DNA of 64,000 bases from Trissonchulus latispiculum (Eukaryota > Nematoda > Enoplea > Enoplida > Ironidae). The translations under genes and the position numbers were made by a program. Shown one piece after another: positions 44,669 to 55,301 of the stretch (position 1 is the stretch's first letter; the number at the start of each line of letters is the position of its first letter). Under the pieces are notes generated by a model. It searched no databases. It saw only the letters and a list, made by a program, of their open reading frames with translations, and was not told where the DNA came from. The DNA is taken from NCBI GenBank assembly GCA_030248195.1, contig JASAND010016500.1:44843-108842 (forward strand), given 5' to 3'.

Positions 44669-45563
44669 CGTTGCTGCTCTTGAGATCTCGATGAATCAGG
44701 GAAATGGGGGCATCCACATGAAGATACTTCATGCCTCGGGCAATCTGAATGGCCCAGTCAAGCAGGATCTCCGCTGGAATGGTGTTCCCAGCCAGTGCAC
44801 TGGTGAGCGAACCGCCCACACAGTACTCCAGGACCAGGCAGGGATGGGGCAGCTCCAGGCAGGCGCCAACCAGACGAACTATGTTCGCATGATTCAGCAG
44901 ATAGAACAGTTTGGCCTCCTGTCGAACACCCTCCAGAACTTCGCCCATCTCAGAATTTACGCGGGCAGCCTTAACGGCCACAGTCTGATTGTTTAGGCGG
45001 GCTCGATAGACTTTACCGAATCCGCCCGCCCCGATCAGTTCGTCCAGTTTCAGATCATCAAATCGAACTAGTGGCGGCGTTTTGACGGACGGGACTCGTT
45101 CCAGTGTCCTGGAGAGGGTCTGACGAATGCTGTCCTGGACAAAATTGGCCGGGAAAACACCAATCTTTTTTCCGTCAATGGTGCCAGTCCACCAGCCTTC
45201 GTCTCCAGAAATTTTGGCATCCTTAGAGAGCACCTTGATCATGGAGCCGCGCTGGAGGGACAGTTCGTCCTCCTTCGATGCCTGATAGTCGTAGACGGCC
45301 GTCACCAGATCCGTTCCGTCCGTTATCGGCGGCAGACGCCCCGTGACATCGCGACGAAAGTGAACCGGAGCGGGGCCACCGGCCCCACAGCCCAGAACAT
45401 TGGCCTCAGATAGACTGTCCGCATCTTCGGAAGCACTGTGGCCGCCTTCACCCTCTGAAGGGAGATAGAGGGCCTCATCCACGGACTGTGAAGCAGAGGG
45501 CTGTGTAGTCACGGAAATGGTGGACATGTCCGCCCGAGGCTGTGTAGCAGTCGCAGAATCCAT
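44669..45563 (-). CDS. slpr: Mixed-lineage kinase (slipper/MLK-type MAP3K), exon 1: SH3 and kinase N-lobe
   Basis: Role: MLKs are Ser/Thr MAP3Ks that phosphorylate MKK4/MKK7 to activate JNK (dorsal closure in Drosophila). Seen: the start is the ATG at 45561-45563 with a good context (taaaATGG); a second in-frame ATG is 12 codons on. Residues 86-143 form an SH3 domain (AVYDYQASKEDELSLQRG..WWTG..GVFPANFV). The kinase begins near 172 with the glycine loop GAGGFG (178-183), VAVK lysine 198, and HRDLKSSN (291-298). The exon ends at AACG|gtatac, leaving one base that makes Val with exon 2. Assembled from eight exons (44669-45563, 43553-43733, 43105-43253, 37133-37305, 32477-32714, 31977-32075, 31121-31678, 28485-30379), the coding length is 4188 nt (1395 aa), longer than human MLK1-3 and fly Slipper mainly through the tail. 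Any 5' UTR exon was not identified. Introns are swollen by transposons. Confidence 0.95.
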
Positions 45564-45849
45564 TTTACAGGCGAAAGATCTTATATTATAGGGATGTATG
45601 GACAGCTGCACAGCAAGCAATACAGGCAGCCAAATGGAGCCGATTCAAACTTGAGCAGAAGAACATTTATCCATTCTACGAACTCTTCCAATTACGGTAC
45701 GGCTTAGGGAAGCTCATCTGATTATGGTGATACAACACTAGAACAAGAGGAAGACATAGAAAACACACGACAATAAACAAAATTAAGATTGAATTTATGC
45801 ACACAGTTAGGAAAAGAAGTGGGCAACATCTAAAAAATAAACGTGTAAA

Positions 45850-46730
45850 GGCCTCCCCAAAGCATACGGGTAACGGGGATTTGGGCTGGGGGCCCCCTCC
45901 CCCAAAAATTTGAGGCGGGCCCCCTTTTAGACCTCCCCCAACCCTCTCACAAAAATTTTCTATTTTTTTGCCAAAACTTGAATCTTTCGCATTGCTCATA
46001 GCTTCAACCCTTGGCCCAGGAGGCGGGTGGGTTTTCCCCCCAAACAGGGGGTGGGTTTTTCCCCCATGGCTATATATACACGACACCTACCCCCACCCCC
46101 TTTCACCAGCGGGGGTATCCCCCCAAAATTTTCGACCAACTTTACCCCCACCCTCCAGATTTTTTGACTATCCCTCCCCTCACTTTTGGTTACCCCCCCC
46201 AGCACTTTTTGGGGCCAAAAGTTAGCTAAATTTTGATAAAAAAGCCATTTTTAGAAATTTTTTCTCAAATTTTCGCTTAAAATCGGTTTAAAACGGTGTA
46301 AAAACGCCTAAAACGATAGAAACAAGCCTTGTTTTGACGAAAGCATTAAAGGACAGAAACTTTTGCGTTTTTAGGCCATTTTTTGAATTTTCTGAGGTCC
46401 GAATTTGGGGGGGGATTCCGGGGGGGTATTCCCTCCTCATCACATTTCAGGGGTCGACCGCCAAATTTTCGGATTTTGCCCCCTAACCAAAGTTTCCGTT
46501 GAAACTATGCCCAGTAGCGGCGCCAGGATTTTTTGAAGAGGGGACCCGACCCTAAAATCCGGCAAACGTTTTTGGGAAATCCAAAATTTTTGCCAAATTT
46601 TACCTTCATTTTCCAAAAAATTCTCAAATCTTAGCAAAAAATGTTGGATTTTTAGCAAAAATTTGCCCATGTTTTTAAAAAAAATTTTAAAAAACACTCA
46701 AATTATGCATATATATATATACAAGTAACA
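45850..46730. repeat. G/C-homopolymer-rich repeat patchwork (left part)
   Basis: Pieces recur elsewhere: gtaacggggatttggg at 45870 (also 48877 and, inverted, 51268). The block 46010-46066 (ggcccaggaggcgggtgggtttt..) is inverted at 52049-52095. The agtagcggcgccaggatttttt end at 46508 recurs at 54623. No intact TSD-flanked element was resolved. The proline/glycine-rich ORFs are artefacts of the G/C runs. Confidence 0.7.
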
Positions 46731-46777
46731 AAAATGCTCCGCACAAAAGAGGATAATATGTGTGTGTTGGCTGTATC

Positions 46778-46806
46778 GTATATATATATATATATATATA
46801 TATATC
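46778..46806. repeat. (TA)n microsatellite
   Basis: An alternating TA run. Confidence 0.9.
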
Positions 46807-46929
46807 CTTTAAATATCCTTTAAATATATAATAAATATAAATAGGTATATATATCCTTTAAATTCCGGTTGAAGAAGTAAAGACAAAAGTTTCATGGGCA
46901 CGTGACGTTATTTGGCACAGCAAATATTG

Positions 46930-48718
46930 GTGGATGGTTCCATGTCAAAAGTTGCTCAGCTCACTTAGGGCTTTCATTTGATACCAAATTTGACCACTTT
47001 TGAAAACTTTCATTTTTGACCGAAAATCGCCTAAGTCCCCACCCCACCCCACCACAGCACTCTACAGCCACTTTGAGCATGCAGTTCTATGACAAAAGTT
47101 GCTCAGCTCGCTTAGGGCTTTCATTTGGTACCAAATTTGACCACTTTTGAAAACTTTCATTTTTGACCGAAAATCGCCTAAGTCCCCACCCCACCCCACC
47201 ACAGCACTCTACAGCCACTTTGAGCATGCAGTTCTATGACAAAAGTTGCTCAGCTCGCTTAGGGCTTTCATTTGGTACCAAATTTGACCACTTTTGAAAA
47301 ATTTTATTTTCGACCACTTGACCCCCCACCCGACTGACCCTTCAAACGGCAAAGTGGAACCAGCCCAGCAAAATAGGTACGTCGGACGGCAAAACGGATA
47401 CCGGGAATGAGCTGGGCGCACCAGAAAACCCCTATAGACAAAGTTTTGAGAGGCCAGGTAGAGGCTACTATGGACCTCCAGGAAGCGGTTCCCGACATGA
47501 CCCTCCAGACGGCAAAGTGGAACCAGCACAGCAAGATGGATGAGTTCTACGGCAAAAAGGACACCGGGAATGAGCTGGGCGCACCAGAAAACCCCTATAG
47601 ACAAAGTTTTGAGAGGCCAGGTAGAGGCTACTATGGACCTCCAGGAAGCGGTTCCCGACATGACCCTCCAGACGGCAAAGTGGAACCAGCACAGCAAGAT
47701 GGATGAGTTCTACGGCAAAAAGGACACCGGGAATGAGCTGGGCGCACCAGAAAACCCCTATAGACAAAGTTTTGAGAGGCCAGGTAGAGGCTACTATGGA
47801 CCTCCAGGAAGCGGTTCCCGACATGACCCTCCAGACGGCAAAGTGGAACCAGCACAGCAAGATGGATGAGTTCTACGGCAAAAAGGACACCGGGAATGAG
47901 CTGGGCGCACCAGAAAACCCCTATAGACAAAGTTTTGAGAGGCCAGGTAAAGCCTACTATGGACCTCCAGGAAGCTGTTTCCGACTTGACCCTCCCGACG
48001 GCAAAGTGGAACCAGCCCAGCAAGATGGGTGGGTCTGACGGTAAAACTGACTGCGGGAATCGATTCTCCGTGCCAGAAAACCATTGTATGGAAGATTTGA
48101 GCGTTCAAAGTTAAATAGATAGCGAGAAATTTCGATTTTTCATTTTTCGAATTTTCGCCATCTTTGACGGGCCACTGTGGTCGCTAGGGAAGTGATAGAG
48201 AAACGCAACCTGGACCGTTAGTTAGTTCAATATATGTAATTTCTGAATATAAAAAGAAATCAGCTCCAGCTCGTAACGTTCGACCTGAGCGACGACCACA
48301 AAAATGGTCACTTTTCGCTATGAGCCGACTTTGCGGCGCCGCTGGGCGCTGTGGCGCAGCTGCGGCGCAAAAAAGTTGTGATTCTTAAATTCTTTAGAGG
48401 GTACTACTAGACCCCATAGCCCTTTAGGTTGGCCCACCGCTGCAGATCACGTGAAAGCGGCGAACATTATGTACAATACAACCATCAAATAGGAGAAACC
48501 GGAAAAAAAACATCGCCGCCATAACCGGTCCGGGGCGCAACTTTTTAACGGTAAGTGATACGGGGCTGAAACTTCACAGACATACTAAACTCGATGTGCT
48601 CTACAATTTGCGCATGAAATCTGCGCAGGATCTGCGCAGGATTTTGCGCAGCTTATTTTACACTGTCTCCAGCCACTTTTCACACATATTATAGGGGTCG
48701 CTGCCGCGACCCCTATGA
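46930..48718. repeat. Composite tandem-repeat element, copy 2, with expanded 163-bp array
   Basis: The order is the same as at 40390-41956, but with three roughly 148-bp units (46950-47330) and about four 163-bp units (period exact at 47401, 47564, 47727 and 47890), which are nearly identical. The tail has gcgcaggatctgcgcag, then the hairpin TAGGGGTCGCTGCCGCGACCCCTA (about 48691-48714). Since 163 is 1 modulo 3, each unit shifts frame, which explains the nested overlapping ORFs on both strands. Confidence 0.85.
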
Positions 48719-49391
48719 TACACAGCTGAAAAATTTTTCAAGGGCGGGGGGGGGGCCCGACACCCCAAAGGGAGGGGCCCAAATCGCAAAAGGGGGCACA
48801 CGAAGCCCATTTTTTCTAATTGTTTTCTAGAAATGGGCTTCGTGTGGGCCAAGGGGGTGCCGGGGCTGCATAGGTGTAACGGGGATTTGGGTTGGGGGGC
48901 CCTCCCCCGGAGTTTTGTGGGCCCCTTTTTAGACCCCCTCCCACGACCCCCCCAAACCTCTCCCAAAAAATTTTCTATTTTTATGCCAAAAATCGCATTT
49001 TCAGCCATTGCGAATGCCGAAAAACATGAAATCATTAAGTTATTTTAACATTAGACAGTGTTTTTAAACTCGAAAACTTGATTGCCAACATGTTTCTGAG
49101 TCCAGAATAAGGTCAATATTGAATATAGAAGTTCATAAAACCGTTATAAACGTGTATTTCTCGCGATAATAAACACATTAAGCCAAAAATTTGGACTTTT
49201 TTGAAAAATTTTGCAAAATTTACCCTAAAAATACCCAATTTTAGGCCAATTTAAGCGCCTTCGGCGCGACAACCCCCTCCCCCCCCAATTGGGGAGCAGT
49301 TGGGGATCCAGGGGGGGCCCGGGGCCCCCCTTTGCGATTTGGGCCCCCTTCCTTTGACATTCCGGGCCCCCCTCGAAAATTTTTTCAGCTG
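48719..49391. mobile_element. Inverted-repeat element with ACAGCTGAAAAA ends and G-runs
   Basis: The left end (acagctgaaaaatttttcaaggg, then gggcccaaatcgcaaa) has an inverted counterpart at the right (ends cagctgt at 49391). A partial copy lies at 54858-54955. No convincing TSD was found. Confidence 0.6.
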
Positions 49392-49511
49392 TTTATAATG
49401 CACATTTCGAGTGAAAATTAAGCATAATTTTAATAAATTTCATAAATTTTTAAAAAATTTCGCCTGCGGCGCACTTATACGTATATACTTCTGTGCTGCT
49501 TTTTTACGTAT

Positions 49512-49513
<2 letters not shown>

Positions 49514-49592
<79 letters not shown>
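49514..49592. repeat. (TA)n microsatellite, about 79 bp
   Basis: Uninterrupted alternating AT; the Ile/Tyr ORF across it is an artefact. Confidence 0.97.
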
Positions 49593-49593
<1 letters not shown>

Positions 49594-50357
49594 TTAATTC
49601 TGTGACAGAACTTCTGTCTCTTAAAGTGTCTTCTATTTTGTAAGTATGTAATTAATTGTACTCAACGCTTTCAGTTTATTCTATGACTATATACCGGCTT
49701 ATATTTATAAATATATATATAGTTACAAATTTTATTTTGCTTTCATAACGTATATATATATACATACATAGGTGTACCAGGCTACAGTTTAGCCCTGTGA
49801 GACCCCCCCACGGAGAGGCCAGACCCCCACCCCCCATACCCGACCTCGACTACTCCCCCCCCAGCCGAGCTCAGACCCCCCTCCCCCCCTAAAATGGGGT
49901 CCAAACAAGAGAAAAATTGCCAAATTTTTTGCAATTTTTCAAAAATTTTCTGAAAAAATTGTCTACAAACAGTTAAAAACGCTAAAAAATAGGTTTTAAA
50001 ACGCAATACGAGTGGTTTTTTTTATTAGATTTATGTCAAAAATAGTCGATTTTATGTCCAAAAAAGGCCATTTTTAGCTGAAAAAATTTGGGTACAGTTA
50101 GTGTACAGTCTTTTGAAAATTCCCGATTTTTGAGACCCCCCAAGCCAAGTTTGGACTTTTTACTCCGCCCCCAACCCAAACAGGTGCTGTACACCTATAT
50201 ATGTATATATAAATGGGCAATGCAAGATTGATAATTGGCAGCTTCTGAAAGTGTTCTAGAATAAATCGTGGAAGTGAAAAATTCTGAAAAGCATCCAATT
50301 CCAATTTCCCACTGATCGATTATACAACTCAAATACAAATTTTTGGCTTAACGTGTT

Positions 50358-51132
50358 GTTGTTGTTGTTGTTTTCCTGGATCTTCTGGGAATTCCCAATA
50401 TGACCAGAGAGGCTAGTCTAGCCTCCCCGCACCCCTTAGGAATTCCACCACAGCCAGAGGCTCCTCCGACCGACAGGACCCCGAGGGAGGGATTGGGCCC
50501 AAGGTACCGGGTACGGATATTGGTATGGGCGGGACAGTCGACTATAAGGTGGTGCAGGTCCTCCTCCTGCTCGCCACAGCTAGGGAAAACAGGAGTCTGT
50601 GCTATTCCAATTCGGTGTCTGTACTGGGCTAACAGGGTGCAGTGTCCTTTACTTCTAAGTTGGGCCAGTACAGTCCGATGCTTCCTGCTGAAGCCGATTT
50701 CCTCAGCCTTTTTGGGGTAGGTTCCACCGTATATACCCAACGAGTCTGTTGTGCGCACTTCTTCTGCGTTTTTATTCCGGCAGTGGCGCCAAAATTACGG
50801 CTTTGGCAGTTGTAAAGACCAAAGGCACTAGACTTTGCGCTAAGGTGGCGGCATTTTTGGCCGCCTCATCGATCGGCCTTTTCGTTTCCGGAGATACCGA
50901 CATGTGCCGGCACCCACTGAAAGGTAGTGTGGGCGGCATTGGCAGTGATTCGGCTAAGATGATTCCAGATGTCGTTGATAATTCTATGGCCATTAACGTT
51001 GCACTGGCCAGACTGAAGAGTTCTCAGAGCAGACTGGGAGTCCGTGCAGATTCTGATTTCTTTCCACGACGGATCCCAGTTCTCATTGATCCAATCCAGT
51101 CCAGCACAGATCGCAGTGACCTGACCTCGGCC
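50358..51132 (-). mobile_element. 5'-truncated LINE (RNase H and C-terminal zinc-knuckle region), 14-bp TSD
   Basis: The 14-bp direct repeat TGGCTTAACGTGTT flanks the insert (50344-50357 and 51133-51146). On the minus strand the 3' end is an (AAC)n tail (50358-50372). Decayed coding sequence shows RNase H motifs (ICTDSQSALRTL; QWVPAHVGISGNEKADR) followed in another frame by RKHRTVLAQLRSKGHCTLLA, then CGEQEEDLHHLIVDCPAH, the typical C-terminal Cys/His module of RNase H-bearing LINEs (I/Jockey-like). The reverse transcriptase is missing and at least one stop or frameshift interrupts the rest. It is dead on arrival. Confidence 0.88.
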
Positions 51133-51204
51133 TGGCTTAACGTGTTTATTATCATGTTTGTTATAAAATTATCTTTATACGTTTATATATTATTTTTGGC
51201 ATAA

Positions 51205-52480
51205 AAATAGAAAAAATGTCTATAAAGGGGCCCCCCCAAAATTCCTGGGGAGGGGGCCCCCCAACCCAAATCCCCGTTACACTTATGCCACCCCCCCCCC
51301 CCGGAAAAAAATTGGTTACCCCCCAGAAAAATTTTTCAGCGGCCCCCCCCTTTCAAAATCCTGGATCCGCCACTGTTGGGGAGGGGGGGGGGGGGTGGGC
51401 CCCCCATAGGTGTACTTGAGAAAACGTTGGGGGAGGGGGTAGCCGAAATCGGGGTGGGTGGGGTCAGCGTTTTGAGGTGGGGTGGGGTCCGGAAAAATCG
51501 AATTTGGGGGGGTAAAAAATTTTTTGGTCAAAAACTTAGAAAAAATTTGCATATATATTTGCTAAAAAAGCGTTATTTCCAACTAAAAATCAACAATATT
51601 TCTTCATTTTTGCTCATTTGTTCGAAAAAACTTGGATTTTTTGCAAAAATTTCGAATTTTTACTAATTTTGAGGCAAAATTTTCAAAATTTTGAGGGCGG
51701 GGTCTGGTAAATTTGGGTGGGTGAGGTCTGGGATTTGGCCATTTGGGGGTGGGGTGGGGTCTGCCTCCAAAATTTCGAGGGTGGGGTCATAGGTGTAAGG
51801 TGGAGGGGGGGGGTTGCCCCAAGCCCTTTTTCAACCCTCCCCCAAACTTTTTGGGGGGACGTCCCCCCCCCCCAACTGGGGGGGGGGGGGGTAGTCGCGC
51901 CGAAGGGGCGAAAAATGGCCAAAAATTGGGTATTTTTAGGGCAAATTTTGAAAAAATTTTCAAAAATGTCCAAATTTTTGGCTTAAACTGTTTATTATAT
52001 ATTATGAGAAATACACGTTTTTAACTGTATAGCCGTGGGGTGAAAAAAACCACCCCCTTTTTGGGGGGAAAAAACCCACCCGCCTCCTGGGTCATGGGTT
52101 GGAGATATGAGCTCCAAAACATAGCAACAGGAAGCGCGACTCTTTCTAACCTATGTGTGCAAAGATCAAGTCATTTGGTTCACTCCTGCTCATTTTATGA
52201 CATTTTGAAAATGACACCTACTTTTTGGTCCAACCATCCAAAAATTTACCAAAAGTTTGGACCGATGTAACTTTTGACTGGGTTGGTCTAAAAAAGTTTT
52301 GCAAATATCTGCAATGATGGCAACTCTTCCTCTTTGCACACAGCCAAAATTAGACCGATCCGCTGTACCGTTAGTCTGGCACATTGCCAAACGTGGCGGG
52401 GAAAAACCCCACTTTGGGGGGAAAAATCCACCCAAATTTTTTTGAAAAATTTTTTAACAACTCAACACGGAAACAATTAG
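51205..52480. repeat. G/C-homopolymer-rich repeat patchwork (middle part)
   Basis: It contains ctggatccgccactg at 51361-51375 (one end of the 36332-type element), cataggtgta junctions (51405, 51789), and a block at 52049-52095 that is the inverse of 46010-46066, repeated in part at 52395-52435. The nesting is too deep to delimit elements by eye. Confidence 0.65.
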
Positions 52481-52489
52481 AGACTATAG

Positions 52490-53286
52490 TACGGTACTAT
52501 CGAGCACGCTGCGTCATCCTATGCGGTCAGATTTGGACAATTTTGCTTACCTGGCTAGCTAGGGGCTAAAAACCTAATAAGTGCCATTTCGCAGCTGGAG
52601 GACCCAATACAGGTACAATTGTGGATTTTAACAGCCAATTCTACGTAAAAAAACCATTCTCTACACGATAGAATAATAAGTTTTATCAAATTACATCATT
52701 TTTAGCATTTTTTAAAAACTGCCCTATGTTTGTGTGTTAAACTTTATGAAACATGGCCAGTTGATGCAGCATTTTCAACGGCACACGAGATCTCAAAAAA
52801 AGCTACTTAGATTTTGGTTTTTTGGTTCATACTAACTAAAAAAGGGTTGAATTTTACACTGGAAGTGTCAGAATTGCGATAGAACAATTTTTCAGACCTG
52901 TGAGGGGCAAGGTTTTTTTAGGCCATAGCTAAGGCCATGGCCTAAATTTATGAGTCGATGGCCTAAAGAATTTTGGCCGTTGAGGCCATTTGGCCTAAAT
53001 TTTTTCACGAATACCCAGTTAAATTTTATTGATTTTTAAGTAAAAACAATAATTTTCTAAAAATTTTTCGCGCCTTCGGCGCGAATTCATACATTTTCAC
53101 TTGTATTTCAGGGTGCGCCAGCCGCCAGCTAGTTACATTATCTATTTACACTTATAAATTCCCATTCAGTTAGAATTTCATTTACTGTTATAAAGATTTC
53201 ATCGAAGAAATGATCTTTTTTAGTAGTTTAACTTTAATTTAATTTAATTTAGTTTAATTTTCTACTTTCTGTGGTTTTCTATACTA
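52490..53286. other. AT-rich repeat-like stretch
   Basis: No gene was seen. A ggccatttggcctaaa segment near 52985-53000 recurs at 54357-54372, so it is probably part of an element interrupted by the insertions at 53292 and 53669. Confidence 0.45.
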
Positions 53287-53291
53287 GTATA

Positions 53292-53657
53292 CTGGGCTTA
53301 TTCTAGGCATTTTTTCTTGGGGGGAGCCCAACAAAAGTTCGAGGGGCAAGGAATTTTAGGGGGGGGGGGGCGAAAATTTTTCTAAAAACATGCTTAAAAT
53401 AGCGCTATTTTTCTGGCATGTACTGTAAAAGTTGATTTTTATCGCAAAAATAAGCAGATTTAGTGTTAAAAAAGGCAAAAAATGAGTAAAAATCTCCGGC
53501 GAAGGCGGAAAATTTTTGAAAATTTGGCATTCTGAGCGATTTTTTCTGGGTAAAACTTGGTACCAAAAGGGGCACCCACTTTTTTTGGGGGGGGGCGATT
53601 TTTGGGGGGGGGGGAAGGGGGTTTATGGGGGGTCCCCCCCCAGTAGAATAAGCCCAG
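53292..53657. mobile_element. G-run MITE with 5-bp TSD (GTATA), family CTGGGYTTATTYTAG
   Basis: The ends CTGGGCTTATTCTAG and, inverted, CTGGGCTTATTCTAC are flanked by GTATA (53287-53291 and 53658-53662). Its core is clearly homologous to 471-795. It has several G-runs of 7-13. Confidence 0.9.
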
Positions 53658-53668
53658 GTATATACGTA

Positions 53669-54078
53669 CTGGCATTTTTTTAGGGTTTTGAAAGTGGGGG
53701 GGGCTTCGCCCCCCCCCCGAGGGAGGGGGAAGTGGGGGGGGCTTCCGAAAAGTGGGGGGGGGGGGCGAGCCAAAAGTAAAATATACCGAAATTTTTAGCG
53801 AAAAATTAGCATTTTTAAGGTAAAAACGCAAAAAATCGCTGTTTTTAAGCTTAAAATGAGCTTATAAGTCCATAAATTAGCTAAAAATTGAGAAAATTTT
53901 TGAAAATTTGACCTCAAAAACCTAATTTTTTGACACTTTTGGGCGATCCCCAAAAAAGTGGGTGGGGGCTTGCCGAAAAGTGGGGGGGGGGCGAAAGTGG
54001 GGGGGGGGCTCCGAAAAGTGGAGGGGGGAACCGAAAAGTGGGGGGGGGGCCCCCCACCCCCCACTAAAAAAATGCCAG
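53669..54078. mobile_element. G-run MITE, ends CTGGCATTTTTTTAG, flanks TACGTA
   Basis: The perfect inverted ends CTGGCATTTTTTTAG are flanked by TACGTA (53663-53668 and 54079-54084). It begins six bases after the TSD of the neighbouring element, so two related elements are inserted back to back. At least eight G-runs of seven or more occur in 410 bp. Confidence 0.85.
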
Positions 54079-54623
54079 TACGTATATTCCTATATACCTG
54101 GTTTAATTTTCATTAAAAATTTATTAACTGACGTATATACATTATTATTTCTATGCTAACAAGGTTCTGTTTCTGCCATTTTAAGGTAAAACCGTTGTTT
54201 TTCTGGTGTGTTAAACTAACAGTGACGATGGCGCTTTTTGGTGTTTGAATGTATAGCGCATGAATACATGATAACTATAATTTTAACAATGCGTGCAATA
54301 ACGCGCCACCTAAAAATTAACAAAATTTGGATGGCCTAAAAATTTGAGTCGTTGAGGCCATTTGGCCTAAAGTTCGGCGACCAAAAAATAAACCCTGGTG
54401 AGGGGTGGGTTTATTTTCCCCCCATTTGGGGTTTTCCCCCCATTGGGTTTTTCCCCCCGCTACTTTTTGCATTATACCGCTCTAACGGTACAACTTAGAG
54501 AAGTGCAAATAGGCTTAAAAGAAAGTTCTAAGTACGCCAAGTACGATGGTATAAAGTTCTCAGATAACCCTTATAATAAAAAAGTTCCAGCCAAAATCCG
54601 AAAATGTGAGTTTTCCCCCCGTG

Positions 54624-54972
54624 CAGTAGCGGCGCCAGGATTTTTTGAAGGGGGGGGCCCGACCCAAAAATCCGGCGACCTTTTTTTGGGAAATCCACAA
54701 TTTTTGCCAAATTTTAGCAAATTTTACCTTCATTTCCCAAAAAATTCCCAAATTTTAGCAAAAATTTTTCGATTCTTAGCAAAAATTTTTCGATTTTCAG
54801 CAAAAATTTGCCCATTTTTTAAAAAAATTTCTTAAAAACACTAAAATTATACATATAAACAGCTGAAAAATTTTTCAAGGGGGGGGCCCGACACCCCAAA
54901 GGGAGGGGCCCAAATCGCAAAGGGGGGGCCCGGGGCCCCCGCCCCGGGCCCCCCCCCTGGCGCCGCCACTGC
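54624..54972. mobile_element. hAT-like MITE, ends CAGTRGCGGCGCCAGG
   Basis: CAGTAGCGGCGCCAGG and, inverted, CAGTGGCGGCGCCAGG. The flanks ccccgtg/ccccatgg form a decayed 8-bp duplication. The right third is a partial copy of the cagctgaaaaa..G-run sequence at 48719. It is related to the gcggatccagg family at 36332. Confidence 0.65.
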
Positions 54973-54979
54973 CCCATGG

Positions 54980-55300
54980 CTATATTATGGATTTTATGAC
55001 TCAATATTGACCTTATTTTGGACTTGGAAACATGTTGGCAATCAATTTTTTGAGTTTAAAACCACTGTCTAATGTTAAAATTACTTTATGGTAAGATGTT
55101 TTTTATCATTAGAAACGGCTGAAAATGCGATTCTTGGCATAAAAAATGAAAATTTTTTTGGGGGAGGGTTGGGGGGGGTTCCCCAGAGGGCCCCCCCAGA
55201 AAATGTTGGGGAGAGCCTCCCCCACCCCAAACCTCCGTTACACCTATGGGTGGGGTCAACACTTTTCCATTTGGGGGGAGGGGTTCCCCCCATCCCCCCA
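54980..55300. repeat. G/C-run repeat patchwork (right end)
   Basis: It contains inverted homology to 48945-49110 (cgattttcagcc..; aaaatgaaaatttttt) and an inverse gtaacggaggtttggg terminus at 55219. No gene was seen. Confidence 0.5.
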
Positions 55301-55301
55301 G

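Noticed and set aside
45564..45620. Upstream extension of kinase exon 1 to 45620
   Set aside because: The in-frame extension begins at TTG, not ATG; the ATG at 45563 has a better context.
47209..48114. Overlapping ORFs on both strands
   Set aside because: They follow the 163-bp repeat frame by frame and repeat the same peptide; no family resemblance.
49411..49605. 64-codon Ile/Tyr ORF
   Set aside because: Translation of a (TA)n microsatellite.
51216..54064. Pro/Gly-rich ORFs on both strands
   Set aside because: Products of G/C homopolymer runs inside MITEs; no codon bias or domain.
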